This document shows positions 18,636 through 27,364 of a stretch of 64,000 nucleotides of DNA, one piece after another. The DNA comes from Paenibacillus sp. ACRRY (GTDB taxonomy: Bacteria; Bacillota; Bacilli; Paenibacillales; Paenibacillaceae), in the NCBI RefSeq assembly GCF_022346995.1, contig NZ_JAKRNM010000001.1, positions 1,798,001 to 1,862,000 on the forward strand, written 5' to 3'. Every line of letters begins with the position of its first letter. The first letter of the stretch is position 1. The translations under genes were made by a program, and so were the position numbers. The notes beneath the pieces were generated by a model, which ran no database searches, was not told where the DNA came from, and saw only the letters and a list, made by a program, of their open reading frames with translations.

Positions 18636-19189
18636 TTACACTTCCATAATTTCTTTTTCTTTGGCAGCGAGTACCTTATCGACTTCAGCAATAAACTTGT
18701 CTGTCGATTTTTGGATATCGTCCTGATGTCTCCGGGACTCGTCCTCGGAAATCTCTGACTTCTCCATTTTTTTGATATCATCATTCGCATCACGGCGAAT
18801 GTTACGAATCGCAACTTTGCCTTCTTCGCCGAACTTTTTCGTCAGTTTCACGAGTTCTGTTCTGCGTTCCTCCGTAAGTGGCGGAATAGACAGGCGAATC
18901 ATGGTACCATCGTTGGCCGGTGTTAATCCCAGATCCGACTTCATGATCGCACGTTCAATTTCGCCCATAGAAGATTTGTCCCATGGCTGAATCATCAGTG
19001 TACGGGAATCTGGTGTGCTAATATTCGCGAGTTGATTAAGTGGTGTCATTGCTCCGTAGTACTCTACCTGAACCCGGTCCAGAAGAGCCGGAGTTGCACG
19101 TCCTGCACGCAAAGTGGCAAGATCACGACGTAACGCTTGAATTGCTTTATCCATACGTTCTTCGGCATGTTTTTTAACCGCTTGTGGCA

Positions 19190-19190
<1 letters not shown>
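18636..19190 (-). CDS. frr: Frr, ribosome recycling factor
   Basis: Splits post-termination ribosomes together with EF-G. The 184-residue product is of normal length. [46 protein letters not shown] and [16 protein letters not shown] are the typical conserved stretches in order. The ATG overlaps the pyrH stop by 1 nt (TAATG), so the two are translationally coupled, as in most bacteria. Confidence 0.97.
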
Positions 19191-19957
<767 letters not shown>

Positions 19958-19994
19958 TCAATCAACAAAACTTCTCGCGCATGGCCTCCTGCTT

Positions 19995-20021
19995 AAAAAG
20001 AAAGGAACACGACTGTGTTCC
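19995..20021 (-). terminator. Intrinsic terminator downstream of rpsB-tsf
   Basis: On the minus strand GGAACAC and GTGTTCC form a perfect 7-bp stem with loop AGTC, followed by TTTCTTTTT. It lies 129 nt after the tsf stop and ends the rpsB-tsf transcript, so pyrH-frr would need its own promoter or readthrough. I could not identify a convincing pyrH promoter. Confidence 0.85.
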
Positions 20022-20075
20022 ACTCTTTTAGGAAAAACGAATTAACCGGTTAGGCACTGTTTTCCTGAGATATAA

Positions 20076-20118
20076 GGGAGCTCTGCTTCGAAGTTTTATC
20101 ATTCTTATATCTTCGAAA
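20076..20118 (-). other. Inverted repeat in the tsf-pyrH gap
   Basis: TTCGAAG and CTTCGAA face each other across a 17-nt AT-rich spacer, 30 to 65 nt past the tsf stop. The same gap holds TACCGGTA and TAACCGGTTA palindromes. It could be a protein-binding site or a transcript hairpin; nothing in the sequence decides. Confidence 0.3.
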
Positions 20119-20149
20119 ACCAATTTTTGCTTACCGGTATAAAACCGTC

Positions 20150-20800
20150 TTATTTGTTCACTTGGGACATAACTTCTTCTACGAAGTTATCTACTTTTTT
20201 CTCCAAACCTTCACCCAGTTCGTAACGAACGAAACGACGGATAGAGATGTTCTCACCGATTTGGCTGATTTTTTCGTTCAGCAATTGGGAGATTGTTTTG
20301 TCTGGATCTTTAACGAAAGTTTGTTCCATCAGGCAGTACTCTTCGTAGTATTTACCGATACGGCCTTCAACCATTTTCTCAACAATTTTTTCTGGTTTGC
20401 CTTCGTTCAGAGCTTGAGCTTTCAAAATTTCTTTTTCTTTTTCCAGCTCTTCTGCAGGAACTTCTTCACGAGTCACGAATTTCGGACTAGCTGCAGCGAT
20501 TTGCATAGCGATGTCTTTAACAAAATCTTTGAACTGGTCTGTTTTACCTACGAAGTCAGTTTCGCAGTTAACTTCTACCAAGACACCGATACGGCCACCA
20601 GCGTGGATATAAGATTCTACAGTACCTTCAGTAGCTGCACGTCCTGCTTTGTTTGCAGCTGCGGAAAGACCTTTTTCACGCAGAATTTCAGCCGCTTTTG
20701 TGATATCACCGTTTGCTTCTTCCAGTGCTTTTTTGCAATCGAGCATACCTGCGCCCGTTTTTTCACGAAGTTCTTTTACTGCACTCGCGTTAACTGCCAT
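20150..20800 (-). CDS. tsf: Tsf, translation elongation factor EF-Ts
   Basis: Guanine-nucleotide exchange factor for EF-Tu. The 216-residue product is the short Gram-positive form. The N-terminal UBA-like domain [23 protein letters not shown] is at residues 8-31, and the core motif [13 protein letters not shown] is near 75-87. The start is the ATG at 20800 with GGAGG upstream; the frame is open another 29 codons, but that stretch overlaps a terminator-like structure. It follows rpsB, as almost everywhere in bacteria. Confidence 0.97.
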   Translation of the reverse strand: MAVNASAVKELREKTGAGMLDCKKALEEANGDITKAAEILREKGLSAAANKAGRAATEGTVESYIHAGGRIGVLVEVNCETDFVGKTDQFKDFVKDIAMQIAAASPKFVTREEVPAEELEKEKEILKAQALNEGKPEKIVEKMVEGRIGKYYEEYCLMEQTFVKDPDKTISQLLNEKISQIGENISIRRFVRYELGEGLEKKVDNFVEEVMSQVNK

Positions 20801-20839
20801 AATTAATTCCCTCCAAAATAAGTATTGTACGTACACTCT

Positions 20840-20884
20840 AAAAAAAGGGCAGTGAGAGGTTATCCACCTACCAACCACCCTTTT
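20840..20884 (-). terminator. Attenuator-like hairpin between rpsB and tsf
   Basis: AAAAGGG and CCCTTTT on the minus strand pair, with an inner GGTT/AACC helix, and the 3' arm runs into seven T. Some readthrough must be tolerated because tsf follows with no visible promoter. It may set the rpsB to tsf ratio. Confidence 0.6.
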
Positions 20885-20914
20885 CATTTAGTTCATTCGT
20901 TATGTTCGAATCTA

Positions 20915-21613
20915 TTAAGCGGAAGTTTCTTCGCCTTGGTTAGCTTCGATTACAGCATCAGCCATTTTACCTGTCAACAGCTTAACAGCGCGGATTGCGT
21001 CGTCGTTACCTGGGATAACATAATCGATTTCGTCCGGATCGCAGTTAGTATCAACGATACCTACAATTGGGATACCCAATTTGCGAGCTTCAGCAACAGC
21101 GATACGCTCTTTGCGTGGATCGATGATGAACAGGGCGCTTGGCAGGCCTTTCATATTTTTAATACCGCCGAGGAATTTCTCCAGACGATCTTTTTCTTTG
21201 CGAAGCAAGATAACTTCTTTTTTAGGCAATACAGCGAATGTACCGTCTTCTTCCCAAGCTTCCAATTGTTTCAAACGATCAATACGTTTTTGAATGGTTT
21301 GGAAGTTAGTCAGAGTACCGCCCAACCAACGTTGGTTAATATAAAATTGACCAGCGCGTTCAGCTTCTTCTTTAACGGAATCTTGAGCTTGTTTCTTAGT
21401 ACCCACGAAAAGAATTGTACCATTCTCTCCTGCGATTCCTTTAACGAAGTTGTAAGCCTCTTCGACTTTTTTCACCGTTTTTTGCAAATCGATGATGTAA
21501 ATTCCGTTTCTTTCAGTGAAGATATAACGATCCATTTTTGGGTTCCAACGACGAGTTTGGTGACCGAAGTGTACCCCAGCTTCGAGAAGCTGCTTCATGG
21601 AGATTACTGCCAT
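20915..21613 (-). CDS. rpsB: RpsB, 30S ribosomal protein S2
   Basis: Structural protein of the small subunit. The 232 residues begin [19 protein letters not shown], a family signature, and include [22 protein letters not shown] and [19 protein letters not shown]. The start is the ATG at 21613 with GGAGG about 9 nt upstream; the frame extends 17 codons further but lacks a ribosome-binding site. Its own promoter and a leader of about 120 nt precede it. Confidence 0.98.
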   Translation of the reverse strand: MAVISMKQLLEAGVHFGHQTRRWNPKMDRYIFTERNGIYIIDLQKTVKKVEEAYNFVKGIAGENGTILFVGTKKQAQDSVKEEAERAGQFYINQRWLGGTLTNFQTIQKRIDRLKQLEAWEEDGTFAVLPKKEVILLRKEKDRLEKFLGGIKNMKGLPSALFIIDPRKERIAVAEARKLGIPIVGIVDTNCDPDEIDYVIPGNDDAIRAVKLLTGKMADAVIEANQGEETSA

Positions 21614-21733
21614 CTTCACACACCTCCTAATATGGTTTTTTATTGTGTCCTCCGCCGGCATCATTTTTCGCCAAGACTCTCCATCAGGAAAGCACCCTCA
21701 ACAAAATTAGCACATGCGTGTGTTTTAACACCG
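21614..21733 (-). promoter_or_regulatory. rpsB 5' leader, possible autoregulatory RNA
   Basis: About 120 nt separate the predicted transcription start from the rpsB ATG. The stretch contains GC-rich segments (GCCGGCGGAGGACAC) able to pair with other parts, and a second Shine-Dalgarno-like AGGAGG close to the start. Ribosomal-protein leaders of this size are often bound by their own product. I see no motif I can name with certainty. Confidence 0.35.
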
Positions 21734-21739
21734 TTATTT

Positions 21740-21768
21740 AATATAGCATAACTGCTTGGCTGATGCAA
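21740..21768 (-). promoter_or_regulatory. Promoter of rpsB-tsf
   Basis: On the minus strand an extended -10, TGC followed by TATATT (21740-21745), lies 17 nt downstream of TTGCAT (21763-21768). The -35 is weak (three of six) but the extended -10 is good. It lies about 95 nt downstream of the fla/che terminator. Confidence 0.7.
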
Positions 21769-21855
21769 CAGTCTTTGAAATCAAAACTGCCTATTCGCAC
21801 AGCGTATTTATGTTATGTGAAATCTCAGGACTATAATTACTGGTCCAATAGGCTA

Positions 21856-21904
21856 TAAAATAAAAGAACCGTCTTGCCTGAGTGTACTCAGCTTGACGGT
21901 TCTT
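21856..21904 (-). terminator. Strong terminator at the end of the fla/che operon
   Basis: AAGAACCGTC and GACGGTTCTT form a perfect 10-bp stem with an inner TGAG/CTCA helix, followed by TTATTTTAT on the minus strand. The 5' arm overlaps the last codons and stop of the preceding gene. A T-rich stretch on the other side makes it usable in both directions. It separates the flagellar operon from rpsB. Confidence 0.9.
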
Positions 21905-22517
21905 TTGTTATTTTGGCGATGATGGACTCGAAGCTTTCACCTTTTTCAAGTGCGTAGGTACCCACCTGAATCTTGGTATTGATTCGCTCTGCCTTTCCTG
22001 CCTTAATAAAGGATTCGGCATCATCTACTATCCCAGCCTTCTCCAGATTTCCGGCGACAATCGCCAAACTGTTACCAGAGCGCACTCTAAATGTGACCGT
22101 TGCCTTTTGAGGCGTATTCGGTGACGATGGCTCTGTTGCTTTGGGTTCACTCACATTATTTGGACTCTCATTGGCACCTGAAGCTGGCTGCTGAGGCTCC
22201 GTAGGTGCTTCCGGATTACTAGTATCCTCTGTCTTCTCGGGAGCAGCAGCTGTTTCCCCTTGCATTTCACTGCTCTCCTGTTTCTTCTTCTGTACCCATT
22301 CGGCTTCCGTATACAGTTCGTCCTCTGTACCGACAAGCTTCAAATCCATGCTTTTGGCAGCCGACTCCAATTCTTCCTTCGTCAGATTGGCTGCAGCCGA
22401 ATCTGTTTCCAAACTGCTGTCAGATAGAGCGTTTTGCCCCACTGTGGCAAGCTGAAGCAGCACTGCTCCAATGATCATGCCCGTTCCAATTCCAATCCAT
22501 AGGGAGCGCTTGTCCAT
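21888..22517 (-). CDS. Membrane-anchored protein with C-terminal LysM/YceG-like domain, function unknown
   Basis: The 209-residue product has one N-terminal membrane segment (about 7-27). An acidic Ala/Ser/Pro/Thr/Glu-rich linker follows (about 40-135), then a roughly 70-residue C-terminal domain beginning VTFRVRSGNSLAIVAGNLEKAGIV. That domain resembles the N-terminal LysM-like part of MltG/YceG lytic transglycosylases. The catalytic YceG portion is absent, so lytic activity is not expected. It starts 3 nt after the upstream stop, with GGGAGG in that gene's last codons. It is the last gene of the fla/che operon. Confidence 0.75.
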   Translation of the reverse strand: MDKRSLWIGIGTGMIIGAVLLQLATVGQNALSDSSLETDSAAANLTKEELESAAKSMDLKLVGTEDELYTEAEWVQKKKQESSEMQGETAAAPEKTEDTSNPEAPTEPQQPASGANESPNNVSEPKATEPSSPNTPQKATVTFRVRSGNSLAIVAGNLEKAGIVDDAESFIKAGKAERINTKIQVGTYALEKGESFESIIAKITKEPSS

Positions 22518-22520
22518 CTC

Positions 22521-23090
22521 TTAGCCTTCCTCCCGTTCTGCCAGCTGAAGAATCAGCTGTACTTCTCCACGTTGTATGCCGGTCTGTTTTGCGATCGCAT
22601 CCACTGATTTGCCTTCATCATACAAATGAAACACTTCTGAATATCGATCTTTGATTGACTCTCGCTCATTGACAGGTTCTTGGGCCATTTGTGTTGGCTC
22701 GGTTTCTGAATTCTGCTTTGCGACGTCTTCTCTCAAACTGGCCACAAGAGCCTGCGCCTGCAATGCATTGAATTCATCCTTAGATATATTTGAAACTTGG
22801 CGGGTTTCGGATTCTTTACTTTTTTCAAGTTCATTGAGACGCTTCTGCAATTCTTCAAGCTGCATTTGCATGCGTTGATCTGCAGCTGCCGCCTCTCCCT
22901 TCATTTCAGCAACACGCTGAATAAGGGCATCATTATCGTTTTCGATTTCAGCCATATAATGTTCAAGTGTGGATTCCATCTCTTGTACCAATTGTTGGCT
23001 CGGTTCTGGCGTCTTATTTTTCTTGGGCATGATGAATGCATATGCAATGGCACAGGCACCTAATATGACAATAATAACCCATGGTGACAA
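22521..23090 (-). CDS. SwrB-like (DUF6115-type) membrane coiled-coil protein
   Basis: The 189-residue product has an N-terminal membrane segment (WVIIVILGACAIAYAFIM), a long Glu/Gln-rich coiled coil (about 35-110) and a C-terminal helix-turn-helix-like segment, YDEGKSVDAIAKQTGIQRGE, near 160-180. The architecture and the place between sigD and rpsB match SwrB of Bacillus subtilis, which helps activate the flagellar export apparatus. Sequence identity cannot be judged here. I chose the TTG at 23090 because AGGAG/GAGAGG lies 7-10 nt upstream; a TTG at 23129 would add 13 residues with a poor ribosome-binding site. Confidence 0.7.
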   Translation of the reverse strand: MSPWVIIVILGACAIAYAFIMPKKNKTPEPSQQLVQEMESTLEHYMAEIENDNDALIQRVAEMKGEAAAADQRMQMQLEELQKRLNELEKSKESETRQVSNISKDEFNALQAQALVASLREDVAKQNSETEPTQMAQEPVNERESIKDRYSEVFHLYDEGKSVDAIAKQTGIQRGEVQLILQLAEREEG

Positions 23091-23156
23091 ATTGGTTCCT
23101 CTCCTTTGGATATCGCCTTCAAAGCTCAAGTCTTCATTTTTGTAATACGGAAAGGA

Positions 23157-23471
23157 TTACAATGACAGGTCTACATGCTTTCCTTTGTACGGATGCTCCG
23201 CAGGTTTGACTTGCTCTGGCATCTGGATCGTCTCCTGCTCATGGGAACCACCTTCATGCTCTCCATTACTCGAATGACCGTCTCGTACACCTGTATGTGC
23301 CGTTTCTTCCATCGCTTCACTGCGCTGTCTTGCCTCTTCAGCTTCCTTGGCCGTTTGCACTGCCAGTAAATTCTGATCCGTGACCGGCCGCTGCTGATAT
23401 TCGCTCTGATACCGACCGGCTTCACTGGTTCTTGGTACTGCAATCTGCAACTCTACTGCCTTAAAACTCAT
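23157..23471 (-). CDS. Small conserved-looking protein of unknown function in fla/che operon
   Basis: 104 residues, hydrophilic, with no membrane segment or signal peptide. The N-terminus MSFKAVELQIAVPRTSEAG looks structured. The rest is rich in Glu, Gln and His (EEARQRSEAMEE, EHEGGSHEQE) and probably disordered or helical. It has a GAGGTGAGCG Shine-Dalgarno region and lies 51 nt after the FapA-family gene and 66 nt before the SwrB-like gene. I do not recognise a family; the operon position suggests a flagellar or motility link only. Confidence 0.6.
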   Translation of the reverse strand: MSFKAVELQIAVPRTSEAGRYQSEYQQRPVTDQNLLAVQTAKEAEEARQRSEAMEETAHTGVRDGHSSNGEHEGGSHEQETIQMPEQVKPAEHPYKGKHVDLSL

Positions 23472-23522
23472 ACGCTCACCTCACGGTTTCGAATGGTTTT
23501 CTATCTGTGCCTGATGCTGTAC

Positions 23523-24932
23523 TTAAACGTATGGAGTCATCGTAATGTCCCCGTCATGATAATAAAATGAAATTCTACTCACAGGATCTTTAATAAATTT
23601 GGTGTATCTGCCGATAACTATCTTAGAGCCTCCATAAATCATCTTGAGAATATCCACTCGGGCTCTGCTCGTATCTTCCAATACTTTTTCAATCTCGAAT
23701 ATACGTGACTTGGTTTCCTCGTTAAGACGAAGTGCCGACTTTTGTGTAGCCGTAAGCTTAACTCGCATTGCCATTTTGTCTGGACTCAGTTGTCCAGCAG
23801 CAGCTAATTGATCCAGCAGTACCAATGCTTTTTTCGTTTTGTCCAAGGAATCCATCTGTTCCCTGAGCCCTTTACGCAATTCACTCAGTTCATTACGCAA
23901 TTTGGGGAGAACACCAACTTCAATCGAAGTTACTGTCGACATGCTGTTCCCCACAATTCGTGCAGAAACATTTTCGCCGGCCTGAATGGAACCACCAACA
24001 ATAAGGCCTTTGGTACCTGCACAGATTACGCCCCTGCCTGCACGGATATTGGAATGCATAATGCTTTGGGAGACGAGTACATCTTCACCTGCATCTACAT
24101 TTCCTTCCTGAATAAAGGTGCATTTGACATTATGCCCCGCCTGAACAAGCCCTTTGTTATATCCGATAATACCACCAGTGATCTCGACAGAGCCACCTGC
24201 TTCAAGCTCTGCGCCTTCAACACCGCCGACAACGCGAATGTCACCCGCTGCTTTTATTTTAAAACCAGTCAGTACATTGCCCCGTATGACCACCGTGCCT
24301 ACAAAATCGATATTGCCGATATTGTAGTCTACATCGCCATTTATTTCGTATACCGGGAATACATTCAGTTTGTTCCCTTCCGTTTTGGTCACCAATCCAT
24401 CCAAAGCGGCGTACATTGCAGATCCATCCGGATTAATAACAACATTCTTCCCCACTTTGAATCGTGCGTCCTTCCCTGGACGAAAAGGAATTTCCTCGCC
24501 TGTAACGGCCTGACCTACTGCACCATCAACAGGAGGAATGCGCTCGGCAATGATTTGACCTGATCTTACATTGTTTAACCGAGTTACTTCTTTGTAGTCC
24601 ACCTTGCCATCTTCCACTTCCAGAGGCCGCCGTTCACTCGCATCGTCCATACCAACCAATACTTTGATGTATCCGTCTGTTCCAGGAACAGCCGCGATGC
24701 CTTCGGCAATTTTCAACTGCGTATTCATATATGCTTCAGGTTGATTCACAAACACGAGCAGTGCCTCACGCAGCACACCATACTTGATGCCCTGACCCGC
24801 AATAAACTGTTCCAGGTCATCCAGCGCGCAGGCGAAACCTTCTTCCTGCTTGGAAAACTCAAGGTAGGCCGTACTTTTATCTTCCGATAAAACAACGCTA
24901 AGGCATTGTTCCAAAGCAATTCGCTGTGTCAA
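23523..24932 (-). CDS. FapA-family (DUF342) protein
   Basis: The 469-residue product has an N-terminal domain (about 1-150), then a long right-handed beta-helix-like region of Gly/Val/Ala/Asp-rich repeats (about 165-330, for example VVIRGNVLTGFKIKAAGDIRVVGGV and GGSVEITGGI). A C-terminal coiled coil follows (about 345-430). This is the layout of the DUF342/FapA family, named for a flagellar/polar-localisation protein in Vibrio; its role in Bacillota is not established. The start is the TTG at 24932 with AAAGGAGG 10 nt upstream. It lies directly downstream of sigD. Confidence 0.85.
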   Translation of the reverse strand: MTQRIALEQCLSVVLSEDKSTAYLEFSKQEEGFACALDDLEQFIAGQGIKYGVLREALLVFVNQPEAYMNTQLKIAEGIAAVPGTDGYIKVLVGMDDASERRPLEVEDGKVDYKEVTRLNNVRSGQIIAERIPPVDGAVGQAVTGEEIPFRPGKDARFKVGKNVVINPDGSAMYAALDGLVTKTEGNKLNVFPVYEINGDVDYNIGNIDFVGTVVIRGNVLTGFKIKAAGDIRVVGGVEGAELEAGGSVEITGGIIGYNKGLVQAGHNVKCTFIQEGNVDAGEDVLVSQSIMHSNIRAGRGVICAGTKGLIVGGSIQAGENVSARIVGNSMSTVTSIEVGVLPKLRNELSELRKGLREQMDSLDKTKKALVLLDQLAAAGQLSPDKMAMRVKLTATQKSALRLNEETKSRIFEIEKVLEDTSRARVDILKMIYGGSKIVIGRYTKFIKDPVSRISFYYHDGDITMTPYV

Positions 24933-24992
24933 TGCAGTTCTTCCTCCTTTTAGACTTTCCACTCCCCGAAATCCGTATAATCAAGCTTTCTA

Positions 24993-25781
24993 TTAATCTT
25001 TGCGCATTAACAAATCCTTCTGTTTTTCGAGCGTTCCACGAAGTCTCAAAATGGCTTTGGAATGCAGCTGAGATATACGCGATGGTGAAAGAGACATCAC
25101 TTCAGCGATCTCACTAAGCGATAAATCTTCATAATACAAAAGGGAAACAACTGTTCTCTCTTTAACTGTCAGCTTATCGAGTCCCTGAACCAAAGCATCT
25201 TTCAAATAAAACTCGTTTACTTTGTAATCTGGATTTTTGGCTTTTTCATCGACCATTAAGGAAAGACGAGTCTCTGACTCTTCTTCCCGAATCGGATCTT
25301 CAAGAGAGCAAAGTGACATAACCGCCACTTCCTGGAGCATATGTTGGAAGTCCTTTGTCGACACGTCAAGATACTGACTCATTTCTTCATCACTTACTGA
25401 CCGTAAATAGGTTTGCTCCAGCTGCTGATAAGCATCTTCGATTCGTTTAGCCTTTTCTCGCACGGAACGGGGAACCCAGTCTCCTTGACGCAAACCATCC
25501 AGGATCGCTCCTCGAACTCGCCATGAGGCATACGTCTCAAATTGAAGGCCTCGTTCATAGTCGAATTTCTCAAGAGCATCGATTAGTCCCATGACGCCGT
25601 TGCTCTCAAGATCATCTTTTGGAACATTTTTGGGTAATCCGACAGCCAAACGACCGGATACATAATTCACAATGTGAAGATATTTTTCAATTAAGGCTTT
25701 TTTGGCTTCAAGATCTCCGTGTTCTTTCCACTTTTCCCACAGATCAGCATGGTTCAAATGTGAAGCTTTACGCTCGTCCAA
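24993..25781 (-). CDS. sigD: SigD (FliA-type) flagellar sigma factor
   Basis: Sigma-28-type factor that directs RNA polymerase to late flagellar, chemotaxis and autolysin promoters. The 262 residues show region 2 (GVMGLIDALEKFDYERGLQFETYASWRVRGAILDGLR split near 83-117), region 3 around WVPRSVREKAKRIEDAY, and region 4 with the helix-turn-helix LSLSEIAEVMSLSPSRISQL near 222-241. The first codon is TTG with GGAGG 10 nt upstream. Its position near the promoter-distal end of fla/che, as in Bacillus subtilis, makes its level sensitive to operon readthrough. Confidence 0.96.
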   Translation of the reverse strand: MDERKASHLNHADLWEKWKEHGDLEAKKALIEKYLHIVNYVSGRLAVGLPKNVPKDDLESNGVMGLIDALEKFDYERGLQFETYASWRVRGAILDGLRQGDWVPRSVREKAKRIEDAYQQLEQTYLRSVSDEEMSQYLDVSTKDFQHMLQEVAVMSLCSLEDPIREEESETRLSLMVDEKAKNPDYKVNEFYLKDALVQGLDKLTVKERTVVSLLYYEDLSLSEIAEVMSLSPSRISQLHSKAILRLRGTLEKQKDLLMRKD

Positions 25782-25796
25782 TTGCTTTCACCCTCC

Positions 25797-26240
25797 TTAT
25801 TTGTCTGTCAGGTGACGAACGGCCTGCGCCAATTCTTCCGGATCCTTGGTCCGTACCAGTTTAGGCGGATCCAATGGGGCGAAACCCGTTGGAGCTTTCG
25901 TCTCGGATGGCGGAATCTCTTCCCCAGAGGAGGCGTTCTGTCCATTCTTGAGCAAGTCGTTCAGCTCTTGTCCATCGTCTTCGAGTTTAATGTCAACCTG
26001 CGAACCTCTCATTTCTGGACCAATTTGGGGATCATAATCGAAACCCTTACTTCCTGCGGACGGGGTCAATAGCAACCCCAGCCCCCAGCGCAAAGCAAAA
26101 GCAACGGCGTACCAGGCTACGAATCCGATTAACCCGCGAATTAAACTGGTCATCAACAAATTGCTGCTGTACGCTACAAAAAAAGTCAGAATAAATCCGA
26201 CTATGCCTGCTCCAAGATTAATGCGGTAGTTTCCTATCAT
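25797..26240 (-). CDS. Small two-pass membrane protein of unknown function between cheD and sigD
   Basis: 147 residues. Two hydrophobic segments at about 10-29 and 34-57 are joined by a short polar turn. A hydrophilic tail of about 85 residues follows, rich in Asp, Glu, Pro and Lys, ending DPEELAQAVRHLTDK. It starts 4 nt after the cheD stop and ends 15 nt before sigD, so it is cotranscribed with both. No such gene lies between cheD and sigD in Bacillus subtilis. I recognise no domain; a link to motility is inferred from position. Confidence 0.7.
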   Translation of the reverse strand: MIGNYRINLGAGIVGFILTFFVAYSSNLLMTSLIRGLIGFVAWYAVAFALRWGLGLLLTPSAGSKGFDYDPQIGPEMRGSQVDIKLEDDGQELNDLLKNGQNASSGEEIPPSETKAPTGFAPLDPPKLVRTKDPEELAQAVRHLTDK

Positions 26241-26244
26241 AGTT

Positions 26245-26742
26245 TTATAATTCCTTTACACCCATTTGTACACTTCTAATATTTAAAATCCCTGTTTCAC
26301 AGTCCATTTCAATGGTCCGGCCATAATTTCCACCGGTGTCTTCAGCAAGAAGAGGAATATTAAGCTTTTGCAACCAATCCCGGCAAGATTCCGCATTCCT
26401 CGGACCAATACGCATGGTATCTCCAGCTCCTGAAAAAGCAAACATCTGAGCACCACCTGCCATTTTGGACACGATTCGTGAACGAGATGCACCGAGTTTT
26501 AACATCTTTTCTAATAACTCAGGCAACGCCGTATCCGCATATTTAGCTGTGTTCAATTTTCCTTCTCTTGCAATCTCTGAAGAAGGAAGCATCACGTGCG
26601 CCATTCCAGCCAGCTTCAAATGCGGGTCGTACATCGTTAACCCCACACAAGAACCAAGCCCTGTCGTGCGGATTATGCCAGGAAGGTGAGCAATGTTCAA
26701 ATCCGCCATACCGACTTTAACGACGCTTTTTTCTTCAATCAT
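26245..26742 (-). CDS. cheD: CheD, chemoreceptor glutamine deamidase
   Basis: Deamidates specific Gln residues in chemoreceptors and is regulated by binding CheC. The 165-residue product has TTGLGSCVGLTMYD with catalytic Cys32, and GMAHVML with His49. Both are positioned as in the CheD family. The ATG overlaps the cheC stop by 8 nt, so the partner proteins are translationally coupled. Confidence 0.95.
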   Translation of the reverse strand: MIEEKSVVKVGMADLNIAHLPGIIRTTGLGSCVGLTMYDPHLKLAGMAHVMLPSSEIAREGKLNTAKYADTALPELLEKMLKLGASRSRIVSKMAGGAQMFAFSGAGDTMRIGPRNAESCRDWLQKLNIPLLAEDTGGNYGRTIEMDCETGILNIRSVQMGVKEL

Positions 26743-27361
26743 GATCCAGAGGCACTCCTAAAGATTCAAATATCTTGGCAAATGACAATGGATCGGGAAT
26801 CAGGAAAAATTGACCTTCCACCTGATCTTCTCCTTCGAAGAACGATGTGTCAATCAAAAGTGCATCGTCTCCCATTTCGCCAAATTGGAGCAGCCCATAG
26901 CTGAGTATTGCCCCCGCCATGTCAATAGCAAGTCCGGGAACCGTTGGATACATCGACAGTTTTGTGAAATCTGCAAGTGATGAAAGATATGATCCAGCCA
27001 GAATATTACCGATTTCCGATAACGCAGACTGTTCCATATCCGTAAACATGAGACCTTCCTTCAGATCAAAACCAGCAAGCCGGTTCAGCAGCATCTTGGC
27101 GGCCTCCGGGGTCATCATGAAAAACAGATTACCTGGCGCCTCGCCTTCAACACGTAAAAAGACAGTCACCACGATTCGTTCGTCCCCGCCCACTTTTTCC
27201 GCTACTTCTTCAAAAGGGAGCATCTGTACTGTCGGTACGCCCATGTCAATCGGTCTATTTAGAAGTTGAGACAACGCCGTTGCGGCGTTGCCTGCTCCAA
27301 TGTTACCGACCTCTTTGAGCACATCCATTTGGAATCCCTCAAATCGGTTGAACATCTCCAC
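26735..27361 (-). CDS. cheC: CheC, CheY-P phosphatase
   Basis: Dephosphorylates CheY-P and forms a complex with CheD. The 208 residues contain two phosphatase signatures of the form D/S-x3-E-x2-N. They are D13, E17 and N20 in DVLKEVGNIGAGNAATALS, and SALSEIGNILAGSYLSSL near 110-130. Both are intact, so activity is expected. The first codon is GTG at 27361 with GAGG 8 nt upstream; an ATG two codons later is the alternative. It lies 3 nt after cheW. Confidence 0.95.
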   Translation of the reverse strand: MEMFNRFEGFQMDVLKEVGNIGAGNAATALSQLLNRPIDMGVPTVQMLPFEEVAEKVGGDERIVVTVFLRVEGEAPGNLFFMMTPEAAKMLLNRLAGFDLKEGLMFTDMEQSALSEIGNILAGSYLSSLADFTKLSMYPTVPGLAIDMAGAILSYGLLQFGEMGDDALLIDTSFFEGEDQVEGQFFLIPDPLSFAKIFESLGVPLDHD

Positions 27362-27364
27362 GTG

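Noticed and set aside
20825-21751. Long plus-strand open frame (308 codons) opposite rpsB and its leader
   Set aside because: It lies antisense to rpsB, has no credible ribosome-binding site, and its protein is rich in Phe, Ser, Cys and His as expected from reading a well-expressed gene backwards.
23523-24932. Repeat-like Gly/Val-rich stretch suggesting a transferase hexapeptide enzyme
   Set aside because: The full layout (N-domain, beta-helix, C-terminal coiled coil) fits FapA/DUF342 better; hexapeptide catalytic His was not evident.
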